Positions 11,226 through 21,881 of a DNA stretch of 64,000 nucleotides are shown here, piece after piece. Under the pieces are notes generated by a model. The model was given only the letters and a program-made list of their open reading frames with translations. It had not been told where the DNA came from and did no database searches. The stretch covers positions 5,835,062 to 5,899,061 of the forward strand of contig NW_004955435.1 of the NCBI RefSeq assembly GCF_000276665.1, written 5' to 3'. The position numbers and the translations under genes are program-made. How positions within the stretch are numbered: the stretch's first letter is position 1; every line of letters begins with the position of its first letter. Source of the DNA: Chinchilla lanigera (lineage: Eukaryota > Chordata > Mammalia > Rodentia > Chinchillidae).

Positions 11226-11480
11226 ACGAAGTTGTCCCTGGGTACCCAAGACAATATATGTTGCAAGACCTCCCACAAGAAGTAAAACCCTAGGATACCC
11301 GAGGGCTATACATGAAATCTGAGGAGTATTTGTATTCACCCAAGTACTTTCAATAATCTCTAGATTACTTATAGGAACACGAGGCAAATACTGTGTAAAT
11401 AATTTTACTCTTTTATGTAGGGAATAAAGACCAAAGAAGTCTCTATGTGTCTGGTACAGACGCAGTTTTGGGTGGGAACA
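11226..11480 (+). mobile_element. MER2/Tigger-type DNA transposon remnant
   Basis: Diverged but collinear with the better copy at 13167-13487: GTTGTCCCTGGGTACCCA..., CAATAATCTCTAGATTACTT, ATACTGTGTAAATAA, AGGGAATAAAGACCAAAGAA and TCTGGTACAGACGCAGTTTT. The 3' terminus is lost. Confidence 0.6.
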
Positions 11481-11934
11481 GCATGGAGCTGCAGTTGCTT
11501 ACATCCTTGGCTGCCGGGCCTGCCAATGTGCAGGACGGGCTGTGCTCTGTGACCAGTTCTTGGTTGCTCTATTTTCATAATATCCCTTGCACCTGTTTCC
11601 TCCCACTTCCCCACTGTGACTCCCACACGCAGGCAGGTTCTTACCCTCCTTTTTTAAGGCCTTTAAAATAGATCACTGCTGTGCTATGCCACCAAATTGC
11701 TCCACAGTGCACCATCAGAATGGTCCTTCAAAAACACAAATCTCACTTTTCTTAACCATACCCAGGATGGTTGAGACCCAAGAGCTCCCTGAGTCTGAAA
11801 GTCTTCTGCTTCCTTCCCTCTGCCCTCTGCTTAGGGCGGGCCATCCTAGAAGTTAGCATTCACCCTGATGGACGTGACTATTTGCCCTGGTTTGTCCAGA
11901 ACAATCTCAATCTCACCTGTTATCTCAGAGTATT
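11481..11934. other. Intergenic, no gene recognised
   Basis: Short overlapping open frames on both strands without recognisable domains. No exon is supported. Confidence 0.4.
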
Positions 11935-12137
11935 TATTTTATTACTGTATTTATTTATTTAACTATGCACAGGGGATTGAATGCAGGGCCTTTATATTGA
12001 GCTACACATCCCATTCCTTCTGTATTTTTTTTTTTTTTCACTAAATCACCTAGGTAGGACTCAAACTTGTGATCGTCCTGCCTTAGCCTCCCAAAGCGCT
12101 GGGATTATATGTGTGTGCCACTACACTCAGCTCGGTA
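11935..12137 (-). repeat. B1+ID dimeric SINE
   Basis: Reverse complement of a B1-ID dimer: an ID half (GGGGATTGAATGCAGGGCCT ... TTGAGCTACACATCCCA), a T-rich linker, then B1 (GTGATCGTCCTGCCTTAGCC, AAGCGCTGGGATTATATGTG). Confidence 0.85.
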
Positions 12138-12260
12138 TATTTATTAATAACCACTCTTTTGCCATTCTCAAAAGTTCCCAATGTGTTGGTCTGCTAGGCT
12201 TGCCATAAAAAAGTGTTACAGAGTGGGCGGTTTAAACAACAGAAATGACCCAATTTTATC

Positions 12261-12262
<2 letters not shown>

Positions 12263-12291
<29 letters not shown>
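12263..12291 (+). repeat. (TG)n microsatellite
   Basis: About 14 TG units in an uninterrupted run. Confidence 0.95.
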
Positions 12292-12295
<4 letters not shown>

Positions 12296-12466
12296 ACCAG
12301 GAGCTAAACCTAGGGTTTTTGCACTGAGCTACATCCTAGCCATTTATTTGTTTATTTAGAGACAGGTTCTTGCTAAGTAGCTAAGTTTCTCAGGCTGAGC
12401 TCAAACTCACAATCTTCCTGCCTCAGCTTTATAACTCTGGTTAGGCATCTGCAACCATGCCTGGCC
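12292..12466 (-). repeat. B1+ID dimeric SINE
   Basis: ID half (CCAGGAGCTAAACCTAGGGT, GCACTGAGCTACATCCTAGC) and B1 half (GAGACAGGTTCTTGCTAAGT, CACAATCTTCCTGCCTCAGC), both in minus orientation, next to the TG run. Confidence 0.8.
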
Positions 12467-13166
12467 TTAATTACCTGTTTAATGGGTTTATCTACAAGTG
12501 CAATCACACTCTGAGGTACTGGGAGTTAGGGGTCAGACACAGGAATGGAAGCTGGGACAAAATTCTGTCCGTAACACTCAGGTTAGACAAAAAATTGTAT
12601 AAAGTTATCCTCCTTAAAACAAGTCTTCTTCAGATCACTTCTTGGCTCCTGTAGCCAGGTAAAGAAGGGTCAGGAGCGGAGGAATCCTAAAAGTCAGGGA
12701 CGGCAGTAGTATCTATGTCTGCCAATTTTTAATGTAGCCCAACAGTCAAGAGACACAGAGAACAAAATTGGTAAGAGCCGGGTCCCTGTGAAGTAGGTGT
12801 TCAGGATCAGGCTGCAGTCTTCAGTGGTGAATGTCAGGCTAGACAAGGAAAGTGATGCGCTAGCACAGGGGTTCGGGTTCCACAGGAATGCAGAGGCTCC
12901 CCAGCGGCCAGGCGTTTGCCTGAGGATACCACATACTCAGCTGTTCCCCACAAAACTCAGTCCCAGCCTCACCCCCATAATGGCGCTCCTACCTGTCCAT
13001 TAATTGATTCTGGAACAAAAATGACACTCCACTTTGGAGAGAAAGAAACAGCGGATCCAGAGGTCATTCTTAACTCTAAGAAATTCAGGTCTGTTGAATC
13101 ACATGAAAATATAAATTATTTAACTTCACTAGCATAGAAATTACTTACCTGCATTGCATTAAAATA

Positions 13167-13487
13167 CAGTCATCCCTTGGTTCTCATGAGGAATTTGTTC
13201 CAGGACTTCCTCTGAATACCAAATGCTTGCATTCTCAAGCCTCTTACAAAAAGTGGCATAATATTTGCATATAATTTAAGCACATTTCCCATATGCTTCC
13301 AATCATCTCTAGGTTATTTATAATACCTAATACACTGTGTAAATAGCTGTTATACCCTATTGTTTAGGAGCTAATAATAAGAAAAATGTCCGTACATGTT
13401 CAGCACAGATGCAATTTTCTTTTTAATATTTTGATCCCCGGTTGATTGTATCCATGAATACAGAAAACAAATACACGAGGCTGGCTG
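13167..13487 (+). mobile_element. MER2/Tigger-type DNA transposon, near full length
   Basis: It starts CAGTCATCCCTTGGTTCTCA and ends GAGGCTGGCTG, with TA dinucleotides on both sides (13165-13166 and 13488-13489). Internal landmarks are TTATTTATAATACCTAATAC, ACTGTGTAAATAGCTGTTAT and GTACATGTTCAGCACAGATG. The 321 bp length and TA target fit MER2, a non-autonomous pogo/Tigger element. It encodes nothing. Confidence 0.85.
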
Positions 13488-13581
13488 TATAGTAATAGAT
13501 AATAATTCCTGGAGTCTAAACTGTTGCTCACAAGATATACTAAAGATCACAGCATTATTTGAGCAGTCTTATTCAGAGAAA

Positions 13582-13978
13582 TGTATTAGCTTTCTAGTTG
13601 CTGGGCATAATATCTGACACTCACAGTTTAAAGGAGAGGCTTAATTTATTTATTTATTTATTATTATTATTTTTGGTTTTTCTCCGGTACCGGGAACCGA
13701 ACTCACAACCTTGGAGAGGCTTAATTTAGCTTATAGTTTCAGGACATTTGGTCCACGTTTGGCTGGATGCAAGGCCAAACCATCATGGCAGAAGGGCGTC
13801 CTGGGGCAAAGCCACTTCAGTAATGGCGGCTGGGAAGCAGCGTAGGGTAATAGCACCGAGGGAAAGGTGCCGGGGACGCCCGCACGACCCATCCAGACAC
13901 GCCCAGAAATGTGCTCCACCAATCCCCTGGGTGGCTTCCAGGCTAATCAAGTTCACACAGTCAAGCGTAACAATCACA
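13582..13978 (-). mobile_element. MaLR/ERVL-type LTR carrying a truncated SINE
   Basis: The left end TGTATTAGCTTTCTAGTTGC and right end GCGTAACAATCACA give TG...CA termini in reverse. The interior (AAGGGCGTCCTGGGGCAAAG..., GACACGCCCAGAAATGTGCT) parallels 178-515. It is interrupted at 13649-13712. Confidence 0.65.
13633..13728 (-). repeat. 5'-truncated ID SINE with target duplication
   Basis: Only the 3' half of an ID SINE is present (A/T-rich tail, then CTCCGGTACCGGGAACCGAA, CTCACAACCTT). It is flanked by perfect 16 bp repeats ggagaggcttaattta at 13633-13648 and 13713-13728. The duplication shows the truncation happened at insertion, which is uncommon for such a short SINE. Confidence 0.9.
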
Positions 13979-14511
13979 AAAATAAGGAAAAGTTTTATTT
14001 TTGTAAGTTGTGATTTTTATCAATGGTGTGATTAAGCACTTTTCAAAGGAAAACTCTAGGTGTCGACTCTTTAAAGCAGACGTATAACTCTATTGTTTTA
14101 TATGATTCAGTTAAGCAAATGTGACTCGCTTTCCTTTAGTTATGTCTTCATTTCTTCTCATTTTCTTTCCTGAAAGAAGACAATAGGTAATTGTTACACT
14201 TCATGAACACAACAAAAATCTGACCCACCTCACCTGTCCACCGTGGAAAGGAAAATAGACTGGGTTTTACAGGAAAAGATTTTGCTCTTGTAAATTAAAG
14301 ATTACTTCCCTCTCAACTCATTCCTCCTTTCAAAAGTGCTATTATTTTCCTTCTTATACGCTATATCTATATCATTCATGTGCTCTTTTTTTGTCTTATC
14401 TTTATATAACAGAACACTCCATTTCATTATATTTAGTTCTAAAATTACTTTGAAAGAAATAAACCCCCTGTTCTCAATAACTGCCATAAGAGGATTACTT
14501 TAAGTGTTAAA

Positions 14512-14602
14512 GTATTTTTTGCTTTCCAGTTCTAGGATTGAACACAGGACTTCACACATGCTACCCATGTGCTTTACCACTGGCTATACCCCCACCCAAA
14601 GT
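14512..14602 (-). repeat. Old ID-like SINE
   Basis: The diverged minus-strand pattern TTCTAGGATTGAACACAGGA, CACACATGCTACCCATGTGC, TTACCACTGGCTATACCCCC. Confidence 0.7.
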
Positions 14603-14736
14603 ATTTTTAACTGGACTACCATAGGTGATGAAAGTCTATTTGAAAGTCCTTATGCCTAACCGTGGCACCTGGACAAATGAGGGGAGAAAGCTTGCATCCA
14701 GAGACATGTGTCACCTTCAGTGACCCGGTGACTTTG

Positions 14737-14813
14737 CTACAGTGCTTTGCTATCACACCAGACAGGAAAATCAGTATTCTCAGCTCTATTCAAGAGGGGA
14801 GCTGAATAAGAGT
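14737..14813 (+). repeat. 77 bp segment duplicated at 15688
   Basis: 'ctacag.gctttgctatc', 'caccaga.aggaaaatca', 'tctattcaagaggggag', 'tgaata..agt' recur at 15688-15765 at high identity. I cannot assign a family. Confidence 0.75.
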
Positions 14814-14870
14814 AGGGAGGCCAGATATCTTAAAATGACTAAGAGTTTTCTTCTATATAGAAAGGATTGT

Positions 14871-15002
14871 TAATAATTTCCAAACGGGGCTGGGGATTTA
14901 GCTCAGCGGCAAAGTGCCTGCCTGGCAAGCGCAAGGTTGAGTTCGGTTCCCGGTACTGGAGAAAAACAAAAAAGCAAACAAACAAAAATAATAATTTCCA
15001 AA
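14871..15002 (+). repeat. ID-type SINE with target duplication
   Basis: The plus-strand copy starts at 14886 (GGGGCTGGGGATTTAGCTCA) and runs through GTTCGGTTCCCGGTACTGG to an A-rich tail. The flanking repeat taataatttccaaa lies at 14871-14884 and 14989-15002. Confidence 0.95.
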
Positions 15003-15639
15003 TGAAGGAGAAAGGGGAAAAATTATTATAGAAATCTATTTTGCTATAGCTTATTAAACAGAACTTATGTGAAACTATAAATTTTGAAAAACCACATTTT
15101 TAAAAAGACTGCATTTCTGTCAGTGATCCATTTTATTAATTTCTCTATAACTTACCGAACTACATAAAGTATATATAGCCTAAGTACTTACCCTTCTTAC
15201 TTCATCTCTACCACATATTCAAACTAATGCATTCTCTAAGCCTAACCATTAGAAAAGAAGTTTACTGATATTAAAAAATCATTGAGGCCAAGAGAAAAAT
15301 AACCATAGCTCATACTATTTTTTTTCTAATTTTCCCCTTCGTGTTGTATTTGGTAATAGATACAACCCTTTTCTTATATGCTTTCTGGTCATACTGCTAG
15401 GTCATAGGAATATATGGGCTTAGAGAGTTGTAGCCAAAGTACCGTTATACTGATCCCGCTATCAGAGGATTTGATGGCAGAATAAAATGAGATGTGGTTG
15501 CACTGATGACACAGAAAACCTGTATCTACTGCACATGAAGCGTTTTGTCTTCAGGTTTGTATTATCTGCAATCTCCTTTACCTGGAAATCTTTTCTTTTA
15601 CTAGAAAGTTTAAACAGCTAAGACTTCCTCTTTACCTTT

Positions 15640-16190
15640 TTCCTATATCTGCAATAATTAATCACTACAAACTTAGCAGCTTATGATGCTACAGAGCTTT
15701 GCTATCGCACCAGATAGGAAAATCAATATTCGTAGTTCTATTCAAGAGGGGAGTTGAATAAAAGTGAATGATTCTTTTATAATTCTTTACTTCAGGAGTC
15801 CCAGATTATGTTTCGTGGGGCTAAAATCCAGGTGACAGAGGACTGGCTCCTCCTGAAGGGTGTAGGGAAGAATCTGCTTTCTGATGCTTCTGCTGCTCCA
15901 AGCTGCCTGCATCTCTTGGCTCCTGGGAACTTCCTCCTCAAATCATCCACTCTCCTGTTTCCCTGGTGGTGCATCCTTCTCCTGACTTTGGTCCTTCTTC
16001 CTCTCTCCTGTCAGGACCCTGTTGTTATGCTAAATCCACCCGGATAATCCATATTAATCTCCTCAGCTCAAGATCTTTGTCTCCATCACATGTACAAATC
16101 TCTTTGCCATGAAAGCATCACATTCAGGGGTTTTGAGGATTAGCATATGGACATCTTTGGTGGTGGCAGTCGATAGGAATCTACCATATT
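15640..16190 (-). mobile_element. Old MLT1-type MaLR LTR with an 85 bp insertion
   Basis: The layout matches reverse-orientation MLT1: ATCACTACAAACTTAGCAGC, then GGGGCTAAAATCCAGGTGAC, CTGCATCTCTTGGCTCCTGG, GATAATCCATATTAATCTCC, TTGAGGATTAGCATATGGAC. The 15682-15770 stretch does not belong to that pattern and matches 14737-14813. The open frames at 15792-16047 are LTR sequence. Confidence 0.6.
15688..15765 (+). repeat. Second copy of the 77 bp segment
   Basis: It matches 14737-14813 in direct orientation about 950 bp downstream, lying inside the MLT1-like LTR. Confidence 0.75.
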
Positions 16191-16689
16191 CTTATCGCCT
16201 CATCTATTTTGTCCTTTTGCATATATTTCGTACATGTATTTATTTAACCATAAACTAGTAGAACAAACAATATAGCTTGGATCTGTTTTACAATCACCCA
16301 GTCTGTGTGACAACCCTAGGCTTTTCTTTTTACTCTCTCAGTGGATCAGGCTTGTACCAAGCTGGGCTCAAATTCTTGCTACAGAAATTTGACCCATTTA
16401 AACTGAAGATTGAAAATTTTTGAATGTCTGCATGAAATTCATGTAGGTTACCTAGAAACATCGAAGGAACAAAAATTTGAAGAGAACATATTTCATTAGG
16501 TTCCACCATTATAGGTGTTCCAAAAATGGGTCAGTAGGCATCAAAGGGTTACTACTCTCCCTCTTCCCTGGCGGCTGGGCTGTGGCCCCACCACCTTGTT
16601 GTTCAAAGGAGTTTTTTTATGTTTAACTTAGTTTCAGTTGCATTTACAGTCTTCCCTCATGCAATTTTCCTTTCTAAAAATTATCTTAA
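16191..16689. other. Intergenic, no gene recognised
   Basis: No repeat or exon is recognised with confidence. Confidence 0.4.
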
Positions 16690-16818
16690 ATTGACTGGGC
16701 CAGGTGTGGTTGTGCACGCCTGTAATCCTAGCACTTGGGAGGCTGAGGTAGGAGGATAGCTATGAGTTCAAGGCCAGCCCAAACTGTGTAGTGAAACCCT
16801 GCCTCAAAAAGATAAACA
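16690..16818 (+). repeat. B1-type SINE
   Basis: GGCCAGGTGTGGTTGTGCAC, GCCTGTAATCCTAGCACTTG, GAGTTCAAGGCCAGCCCAAA, GAAACCCTGCCTCAAAAAG. Confidence 0.9.
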
Positions 16819-17295
16819 AAACAATTGATTGGAGCATGGGGGTTCTCATCATAATTATATATCATTAATTGTACATAAAAAATAAATGTCAGTATTAGAG
16901 CAAGTGTTTGTTAACCCAGGCTCTTAAACCCCACGTACAGCTAGGGCCTGTCCAATGATAAAAGCTTCCCTAGTAATGCTTGTGAGACTCTCATTGCTTT
17001 TTGATTAGCAAGGAATGATTTACGATTTCTGTAGGTATTGAGTTCACTTTTTAATTAGTACTACCAAATATAGATTTAATGCCAGCAAGCAGAATATTTG
17101 ATCACCTGGAATGCTCTAACCTTTAGCCATGAAATACCTAGACATACACTCCACAGTTCTGTCACATTTGCCGCAAGTTAACTTTCCTAATGCAGAAGAC
17201 TTTGGTATTCTTGCAGCTCTTCAGAAGACATTGCATTTGGAACCCATCCAGGTGCAAGTGAAGTCAGTGTTTCTGTTTAGACTCACTGGTGAGTA
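16819..17295. other. Intergenic, no gene recognised
   Basis: AT-rich sequence without a recognised feature. Confidence 0.4.
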
Positions 17296-17420
17296 ATACT
17301 TTACCCATAACCCTTCTGAACGCCTGCCATGTGCCAGCCTCTTTACGAGGTGCTGGGTACAAAGAAGAATAAGGCGACTGGCTCTGTACAATGCCTGGCA
17401 GTGGTGAGAGGCACTCAAGC
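17296..17420 (+). repeat. L2/MIR-type remnant
   Basis: The pattern GCCTGCCATGTGCCAGCCTC..., GGTGCTGGGTACAAAGAAGA is typical of ancient L2/MIR sequence. Confidence 0.5.
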
Positions 17421-18110
17421 AATGCTCTCTGAATTAATGACATAATCCCTGCCTCTATCCTGTGGGAAAAACCGACACCTAATTGGGGCATGTCACAGGC
17501 CCAGAACGGTGAATTCAAGCGAAGGTGGGTGTGGACAGGAACTGCTGGCATGTTTCAGATGCCTCCCTGAGTTCCTGACATGGTGTCAAGGACACACTGT
17601 CCTCTCCAGTGACACCCCCGGCTGTCAGAATCCTTATTCAGGCCTCTGATGCCAGGCCCTCCCAGGGAAGCTTGTGACACTGCGTTTGAACTCCTATTAA
17701 TAGGCTCCGTCAGCTCCTCAGCAGATTGCATCTTCACATCAAACAGCCAGAATCCCCAACGACGACTTCCTGGCTCAGAGCCAAACCTCTAGCATCAAAG
17801 CCATGTTCCTTGCAAATCAGCTCCACGTGATGATAAATAAAGGCATCAGATTCCAAACCAATTATCCCCTGGTGAAAGGCATGTTCCTCAAGGGCACACT
17901 GGGCTTTATTTAAAAAACTGTAACATTGCTGGTGCTGGCCTTGAGAGGCCAACAACGGACGCAGCAAGCTGAAGAAGGGAGCAACCAGGAACGGGTTTAG
18001 AATCGCGTTCGGCTGTGCTACACCGATCTGGGGAAGCGCAGGAGAATGAGCGCTTTGGCACATTTTGAGTTTCTGCCTTGGTCATGCCCCAGAGGAGAAG
18101 CTTGCACTTC
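17421..18110. other. Intergenic, no young repeat
   Basis: Moderate-GC sequence with a 109-codon minus-strand open frame (17734-18063). It has no domain, splice context or protein family I recognise, so I do not call it a gene. Confidence 0.4.
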
Positions 18111-18119
18111 TGAACTCAG

Positions 18120-18600
18120 GTCTCAGGACTGTGTGATCTTAGGCAGACCATTCTCTAAGCCCCAACCTGTGTATTTGTGAAATAACAGATATTGAACCCT
18201 GACCTCACGTCTGTTCTACGCAAAGCCCAATAAGTGGTATCCGTTATGTTAATTAGAGCTACTAACNNNNNNNNNNNNNNNNNNNNNNNNNNNNNNNNNN
18301 NNNNNNNNNNNNNNNNNNNNNNNNNNNNNNNNNNNNNNNNNNNNNNNNNNNNNNNNNNNNNNNNNNNNNNNNNNNNNNNNNNNNNNNNNNNNNNNNNNNN
18401 NNNNNNNNNNNNNNNNNNNNNNNNNNNNNNNNNNNNNNNNNNNNNNNNNNNNNNNNNNNNNNNNNNNNNNNNNNNNNNNNNNNNNNNNNNNGTAATTTTA
18501 ACCCCGATAGTAGATGAATAAAATGAGACTCACATTAACTACTCAGTACCCTGAGTAGTGAGAGAGAGAAGGTTCAAATTCAGGCATGCTGACTTCTGTG
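18120..18600. repeat. MIR remnants around an assembly gap
   Basis: Before the gap, TGATCTTAGGCAGACCATTC...GTGTATTTGTGAAATAACAG reads as plus-strand MIR. After it, GAATAAAATGAGACTCACAT...GGTTCAAATTCAGGCATGCT reads as minus-strand MIR. Confidence 0.5.
18267..18491. other. Assembly gap, 225 N
   Basis: A run of N. Apparent open frames spanning it are meaningless. Confidence 1.
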
Positions 18601-18748
18601 GCCGGACTGTTGCCCACACCATAGTGCTTCTGCCTGAGAGCACCAGGGTCTCCTCGTTGTGACCTTGCTCCTGTCTATGTGTTCGTGACTCGCAGTGTCT
18701 GTCTATGACCTCACCAGGACAGAACGGTCATCATCATGGTGTTTGCGG

Positions 18749-18846
18749 GGCTGGGGATTTAGCTCAGCGGCGCAACGCCTGCCTGGTAAGCGCGAGGTTG
18801 TGAGTTCGATTCCCGGTCCCGGAAAACAAAACAAAACAAAACAAAA
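18749..18846 (+). repeat. ID-type SINE
   Basis: GGGGCTGGGGATTTAGCTCA at 18749, then GTGAGTTCGATTCCCGGTCC and a (AAAAC)n tail. Imperfect flanking repeats atcatggtgtttgc / atcattgtgttcgcc are visible. Confidence 0.95.
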
Positions 18847-18849
18847 TCA

Positions 18850-20080
18850 TTGTGTTCGCCTGGGTCACTGGACAGTCCACCTGATGAGGTGAATTCCCAT
18901 GGTAGACAAGGAATCTCCGTCGGGACCCTGACTGAGCTAGCTCAGTTCAAAAGAAAATATTATATCTGACTCAAACAGCACAGGGCAGTCCTCAGTCATC
19001 ATCAGCAAAGCCATTCGCTAAAGAATATTGCAAAAAGGACGGGCTGTAGCGAGCGTGGAAACGTGTACTTCAATCCCAGGTTAGATCGCGAGGCTGTAAA
19101 TTGAATCAGGCACTTCATCTCTGAGTGTCTTTTATTCTGCATTAATGTCTTGCAGCTTATTCTCCGGGTTTCACATGCGCATGGGCAGCTCACCTCCCTG
19201 CTCTCTGCTCTCCAGTTTTCTGCCTGCTGATTGCTGCTTTGTCGGGGCTCCTTTGCCATCTGGCTTCCAGTGGATGTTGCAGTAGATCAGAGGACCGGGA
19301 GAGAGACAGGCTAAGATAATCTGCCCTGCTCCCTGCTTTGTCCCAGGTGTTGGGCAGCAGCTGGGCAGCCCCTCTTCCTGAGCTTTGGCCGGGTACCCCT
19401 GTTCTCACCCCTTATTCCTTAAGTACCCCAGTGTCCTTTGTTTGCTGTTTAACCCGCCCACACCCTGCAAATAGCCTCTTCACTACAGTGTCCTCATGGA
19501 ACTCTTTGGAAAAATTATATTTTTTGGTTGGATCCTGAATAGTAAAGCATGCAAAAGGGTTTCAAAATTATAAAGCATTATAAAAGTACAGTCTATCAAA
19601 TGAGTATTGTTTGTTATTATTTAACTGTAGTTTCACCAGCAGTACTATATTGTGAAGTTTATAAAACTTTCCTGGTATTGCTATGTATTTTACCGGCCTA
19701 GACACAAAAATCAGAAGCCAGTGATCACGGTTATTACTGGCTGGAGTGAACCGAGATCTAGTTTTCTTCCTCTTCATTCACTAGGAAACGGTCTGAAAGC
19801 GGAAGAGTTATAACAATGAAAGGGTTTCCAACCTAAGCGAAACTCTCCATCCTCTAGGTGCCTAAAAGTGGAATAAGTAGGTATTCGTTCTAAGTAGAGT
19901 GTGTTTCTGTCTATATAGACACGTGCCTATGTGGCATTTTTAGTGAAACAACTATGGCAGTTGCCCCCACAGCTTTTACTGTGACTCATTATATTTCTGT
20001 TATTGGTGTCTTATTTTGAAGGCAATCATTTAAATGCACTGTAAAATTTATTTAGACATTATCAGGGTCTTATAAAAAGG
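18850..20080. other. Intergenic, no gene recognised
   Basis: No young repeat or exon is recognised. Short overlapping open frames at 19000-19540 lack recognisable domains. Confidence 0.4.
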
Positions 20081-20084
20081 TTTT

Positions 20085-20256
20085 GGTCAACCTGGGTGTG
20101 GTGGCACATGCCTGTAATTCCAGCACTCGGGAGGCTGAGACAGGAGGATCATTGCAAATTCAAGGCCAGCCTGGGCTACAAAGTAAGCTCAAGGCCAGCC
20201 TGAACTGCATAGTGAGACCCTGTCTCAAAAAGGCCAAAAAAAAAAAGAAAAAGTTG
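20085..20256 (+). repeat. B1 SINE with internal duplication
   Basis: CTGGGTGTGGTGGCACATGC..., CAAGGCCAGCCTGGGCTACA, then CAAGGCCAGCCTGAACTGCA before GTGAGACCCTGTCTCAAAAA. Confidence 0.95.
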
Positions 20257-20955
20257 TTGATCCAGTCCTCAAAAATGAGTGTATATAGAATTTTGGGTAA
20301 ACTTTTGGGTAGCACTTAGAGAAAAGAATGACATCATTTTTTCTATATTCTACATATATTTAAAGGTCTAAAATATTTAAATTATGTACTTCATCCTATT
20401 TATAAGGTAAATATATTAGGATCCTTTGGCTGAAAGCAACAGAATCCATTTTGGACATATTTAAAAGATAATTTACTAAGAGGACACAGGCCTATAGGGT
20501 AGTTCAGTTAAACTGGAAGATCTAGATGGATGAGCTCTACAGAGTTCAACCATCAGAAAGTCTTGGCTGAAAATATTTTCTGACCTTGAGTCACCTTGTT
20601 CAAGATTCAAATCCCAGGAGAGTCAGCCTGGCCTGGCTTGGGTCCCAGGTGCACTAGTTGGCCAAGGGAGCTGGTTTACTTGGTTGGCAATCCTGGCATG
20701 CGGAATAGAGGGAGTGCTCTGCCAAAGGAAAACCAAGGGGCTAAGGCCAGGAGAAGGGGGAAGACATTCTGGCTGGAAAAAGCACAGATTCTACCACAAA
20801 AGTTGTTGGAACATTTTATGGCATATTATTGAGATATTAAATATGCACACTTCTTCCTTAAGTAATTTTTTCAATTGGAGCATTGGAACATTAGAAATTT
20901 TGGATGAACTTAAGGTAAAAATGAGGCCATAAAGGTAGTTCTTAAAAATTCTTAT
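20257..20955. other. Intergenic, no gene recognised
   Basis: AT-rich sequence. The open frames at 20596-20932 have no recognisable domain. Confidence 0.4.
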
Positions 20956-20971
20956 AAAAACTACAATTTTT

Positions 20972-21056
20972 TACTTCTTTTTTCTTTTTCTTTCTTCCTT
21001 CTTTTTCTTTCTTTTTCTTTCTTTCTTTCTTTCTTCCTTTCTTTCTTTCTTTCATG
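20972..21056 (+). repeat. (CTTT)n pyrimidine microsatellite
   Basis: Uninterrupted pyrimidines with CTTT/CTTC units. It looks like the expanded tail of the adjacent minus-strand B1 fragment. Confidence 0.9.
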
Positions 21057-21120
21057 TAAGTTCTCACTATGTAGCCTCCCAAGTGCTGGAATTACGGGTG
21101 TGTGCCACCATGCCAGGCTT
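21057..21120 (-). repeat. Internally deleted B1 SINE
   Basis: TTCTCACTATGTAGCCTCCC is joined directly to AAGTGCTGGAATTACGGGTG, so the central part of the B1 is missing. The pyrimidine tract is its tail. Confidence 0.75.
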
Positions 21121-21384
21121 GAAACTATAATTTCTTCACCTGGACTGCTCCAGGAGTATACAGTTGAGGCTGGAAAACATTTTCCTCTCCATAGCTCACA
21201 TCTTGGGTCAGGAGAAACAAGGGCTACACAGCTACAAGCAACCTGTTTTTATTACAGTGAAAATGAAGTAGTACGGAGGGCAGGAAAGGGTGTTATATTA
21301 CTCTTTCTTTACCCTTCTAGTTAGAAATAATGATTTGGGGTTCAGAAAACTTGGAGTTGACAACACAGACATGACAGAAGTCCT

Positions 21385-21880
21385 TGTATCAGGGTTCACT
21401 AGAGGAACATATATAATATAATATAACACATAAATGATACGTAAAGGATTTACATGGTAGGGGTACAATGGCTGTCTGCAGAGTCAGGTGTGGAAGAGTG
21501 CAAAGGGTCTGCACACCGGAGATCTGGAGGGTCCAGCCAAAAGTTGAAGATGTGGAGCTCATGGTAAAGTCCCATGTGAGTCTGTGTCAAGGAACTTCTT
21601 CTGTTCCCTACATTGGAAGGCTGAGGAATCTGTGCTGGAAGAATCCTGGAGCAGGATGTCCAAAGGTGCTGGCAAAGACTGGAGCGTCTCCAAGGAAGCA
21701 GAAGTGAGACTTCCTACTTTCCCATTATATTCCATCCAGTCTACAGATTGGTTGGTGCCACTCACACCCAGGGTGGGTCTTTCTTCTTCAGTACGTCAGT
21801 CATCCAGGCACACCAGAACTAGGCTAAACCAATCAGTTAGACATTTCTTATTCAAGTTCACACCACAATTAACTATCACA
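21385..21880 (-). mobile_element. MT2/MLT2-like ERVL solo LTR, 496 bp
   Basis: In reverse it runs TGTGATAGTTAATTGTGGTG ... GTGAACCCTGATACA, with TG...CA ends. The + strand start TGTATCAGGGTTCACTAGAG is the signature of ERVL LTR 3' ends. Flanks gtcct (21380-21384) and gtctt (21881-21885) fit a 5 bp target duplication with one change. No internal region is present. The open frames inside are not genes. Confidence 0.7.
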
Positions 21881-21881
21881 G

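Noticed and set aside
14886..14960. tRNA-like A and B boxes as tRNA genes
   Set aside because: These are tRNA-derived SINEs with A-rich tails and target duplications. They lack a complete cloverleaf and occur in many diverged copies.
17734..18063. 109-codon minus-strand frame in repeat-free sequence
   Set aside because: No family, motif or exon boundary is recognised. It remains unproven; cross-species conservation of the frame would be needed.
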